Positions 20,390 to 21,710 of a DNA stretch of 21,710 nt are shown here, piece after piece (position 1 is the stretch's first letter; the number at the start of each line of letters is the position of its first letter). The notes under the pieces were generated by a model. It was not told the origin of the DNA. It ran no database searches and saw only the letters and a list, made by a program, of their open reading frames with translations. The position numbers and the translations under genes were made by a program. The stretch is from a virus, in the IMG/VR virus record IMGVR_UViG_3300047497_000219, positions 1 to 21,710 of that record. One strand, given 5' to 3'.

Positions 20390-20914
20390 ATGCGGCAATG
20401 GAATCGGACCTGGTGGACGACCGTCATGGGAACGGCTGTTCTGCTCGCGTCGGCCGGCACTGCCTGTGCCCAGGCGCAAGACAAGGAACCCGCCGCCATC
20501 GTCGAAGCCGGCGGCGCCGGCCAATGGGGCGTGCACGGCGGCTCGGCCTATGGCCCGTCCATCGCCGTCGAAACCACACCCATCCCCGATCTGCTGGAAA
20601 TCGAAGGCGGCACCACCGCCCTGTACAGCAAGGGCCAGACCGAATGGGATACCGATTTCCTGTTCAAGAAGCCCTTCACCCTATCCGACACGGTGGAGTT
20701 CATGTTCGGCCTGGGCCCGCAATGGGCGCATGTCACCACCCACGGCCGCTCCAGCGACACCGTCGCCGGAGAAGCCGCGCTGGATTTCATGTTCTGGCCC
20801 TGGCGGACCAGAAAGCTCGGCTTCTATCTCGAGCCCAGCTACGACTACACCTTCGCCCACGGCCACGAGCAATCCTTGGGCGTCAGCGGCGGATTGCTGA
20901 TTCCGTTTCCGTGA
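20390..20914 (+). CDS. Outer-membrane beta-barrel-like protein
   Basis: 174 residues starting MRQWNRTWWTTVMGTAVLLA with GGAGG just upstream; a longer open frame overlaps the portal gene and is not used. Signal peptide to about residue 27 (ASAGTACAQAQ). The mature part alternates polar and apolar strands (QWGVHGGSAYGPSIAVETTP, LFKKPFTLSDTVEFMFGLGP, AALDFMFWPWRTRKLGFYLE) and ends HEQSLGVSGGLLIPFP, a pattern I know from alphaproteobacterial hypothetical outer-membrane proteins. Likely a host gene flanking the phage block, or a lysogenic extra gene. Confidence 0.7.
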   Translation: MRQWNRTWWTTVMGTAVLLASAGTACAQAQDKEPAAIVEAGGAGQWGVHGGSAYGPSIAVETTPIPDLLEIEGGTTALYSKGQTEWDTDFLFKKPFTLSDTVEFMFGLGPQWAHVTTHGRSSDTVAGEAALDFMFWPWRTRKLGFYLEPSYDYTFAHGHEQSLGVSGGLLIPFP

Positions 20915-21049
20915 AGGCGGGGGGATTCGGCGTCCTCGCGCGCCTATTGTCATGTATGAATCCGAGAGTGGGCCAACGCGGTCAAACGATTTCGACCAGC
21001 AAAGCGGCCAGTGGCGGGCTACGACATGCTTACAAACTAAGATATCCTG

Positions 21050-21559
21050 CTATGCAGCAAGTCGTTCCACGCTGCGCTTGAATTTAATCCACTCGCGTGT
21101 CTTTTGTTCGTAACCGCGCTTGCGGATTTGAAGAATATACAAGTGCTTTGATTCAATGTGGACACCACCTAAATCTTTACCCATTGAATCGGCCGTTATC
21201 GTTTGCACTTCTCGTACATGAGTGGGGTCAGTCACGGTGAGTATCTTGTCACCGCGCTGAAATGCGTCCAGCTGCCTCAATTCAGGGGCGAAGATTGTTT
21301 TGTCGCCAAATATGCGAACAACAAAGGGAGATATTTCTTTCGGAGTGGCTCCCATATTGTACGCCCTAAAAAGCAACTTATTGAGTGCGAGCGGCCCTCC
21401 AACTTCAATAATGGAAGTCAACATCACCAGATGCCACTCTTTAGTAACTACGTCGGTACCCCACCCGAGCAGCTCAGGATAGAGACCCAAAGAATTTAGA
21501 GCGGTGAGATATTCCTCGCCTGCCTCTAAATATTTAGGCGGTAACGCTTCGACAGCCAT
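21050..21559 (-). CDS. Unrecognised protein in an AT-richer segment
   Basis: 169 residues, MAVEALPPKYLEAGEEYLTA onward; no signal peptide or membrane helix. Mixed helical N-terminus (LLGWGTDVVTKEWHLVMLTS) and a beta/basic C-terminus (LYILQIRKRGYEQKTREWIK). The sequence does not resemble a phage structural gene, and GC is visibly lower than to the left. It overlaps the preceding minus-strand gene by 34 bases, so the two are probably an operon. Both the lower GC and the position suggest acquired accessory DNA. Confidence 0.6.
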   Translation of the reverse strand: MAVEALPPKYLEAGEEYLTALNSLGLYPELLGWGTDVVTKEWHLVMLTSIIEVGGPLALNKLLFRAYNMGATPKEISPFVVRIFGDKTIFAPELRQLDAFQRGDKILTVTDPTHVREVQTITADSMGKDLGGVHIESKHLYILQIRKRGYEQKTREWIKFKRSVERLAA

Positions 21560-21710
21560 TCTACTACTCCGTCCGAGCCGAACGCGGCTTCGTACATTTG
21601 TTCAGAAAATTTGAGGGACAATTTGTTAGACGCGTACCCATGTCCTCGGTGCCACTCGAAGGTCATTTTCCAGGCCGCAGCGGCCGCGTCTGTCGGGTCG
21701 AAACTTTTAG
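21526..21710 (-). CDS. Partial unrecognised gene at the right window edge
   Basis: Sixty codons are visible before a TAG; the start lies beyond the window. The visible end reads KSFDPTDAAAAWKMTFEWHR, then ASNKLSLKFSEQMYEAAFGS and VVEWLSKRYRLNI. A frame without stops that runs into the next gene start suggests a real gene. No family is recognised. Confidence 0.5.
   Translation of the reverse strand, partial: KSFDPTDAAAAAWKMTFEWHRGHGYASNKLSLKFSEQMYEAAFGSDGVVEWLSKRYRLNI

Noticed and set aside
1-21710. CRISPR array, tRNA, rRNA, integrase attachment sites
   Set aside because: No regularly spaced repeats, no tRNA-like cloverleaf and no matching direct repeats at plausible element ends were found by eye.

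Overview
The window holds the structural, lysis and cargo genes of a P22-like podovirus, apparently a prophage or prophage-derived island, in a GC-rich bacterium that is probably an alphaproteobacterium. This host call rests on high GC, the style of the flanking secreted and outer-membrane genes, and a PiuC-like 2OG oxygenase; it is an inference, since no rRNA or tRNA is present. Almost all phage genes lie on the minus strand and are tightly packed, often with ATGA or TGATG stop/start overlaps.

Reading down the minus strand from the right: portal (18344-20341); an M23-type peptidase with an apparently permuted catalytic domain (16520-17500) and a small secreted protein (16060-16506); scaffold (15098-15931); P22-type coat protein (13883-15073) followed by a strong terminator; head-tail adaptor (13122-13817); tail proteins and a fibre-like protein (11370-13112); a gp10-like tail accessory protein (9825-11297); two small tail-cluster genes; an ejection-type protein (8190-9257); a Gly-rich protein with a membrane partner (7021-8183); a terminator; then lysis genes (GH24 endolysin, holin, Rz and a nested Rz1 lipoprotein, small membrane protein; 5579-6994). 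Beyond lysis comes a cargo region (1511-5568): a protein resembling polymorphic toxin type 44 with an overlapping membrane-protein gene, a SprT-like metalloprotease, a frameshifted SleB-like cell-wall hydrolase with a secreted neighbour, and a run of 3'-terminal gene fragments.

The most interesting reading, an inference, is that this element carries effector-immunity pairs. Two unrelated peptidoglycan hydrolases (M23 and SleB-like) share a short N-terminal motif and Pro-rich linker suggestive of virion loading, and each is followed by a signal-peptide protein where a periplasmic immunity factor would sit. The toxin-44-like protein is followed by a membrane protein. Between 1511 and 2700 lie orphan tips resembling SleB, SprT and M23 C-termini interleaved with secreted-protein pieces, like orphan tip/immunity arrays at polymorphic-toxin loci.

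Plus-strand genes are few: a tandem mutarotase-like pair at the left edge (the first truncated), a 2OG-Fe(II) oxygenase and a small membrane protein between portal and M23 gene, and an outer-membrane barrel gene 48 bp from the portal start. No terminase, integrase, repressor or replication gene is visible. The right end (21050-21710) is visibly AT-richer and carries two unrecognised overlapping genes.
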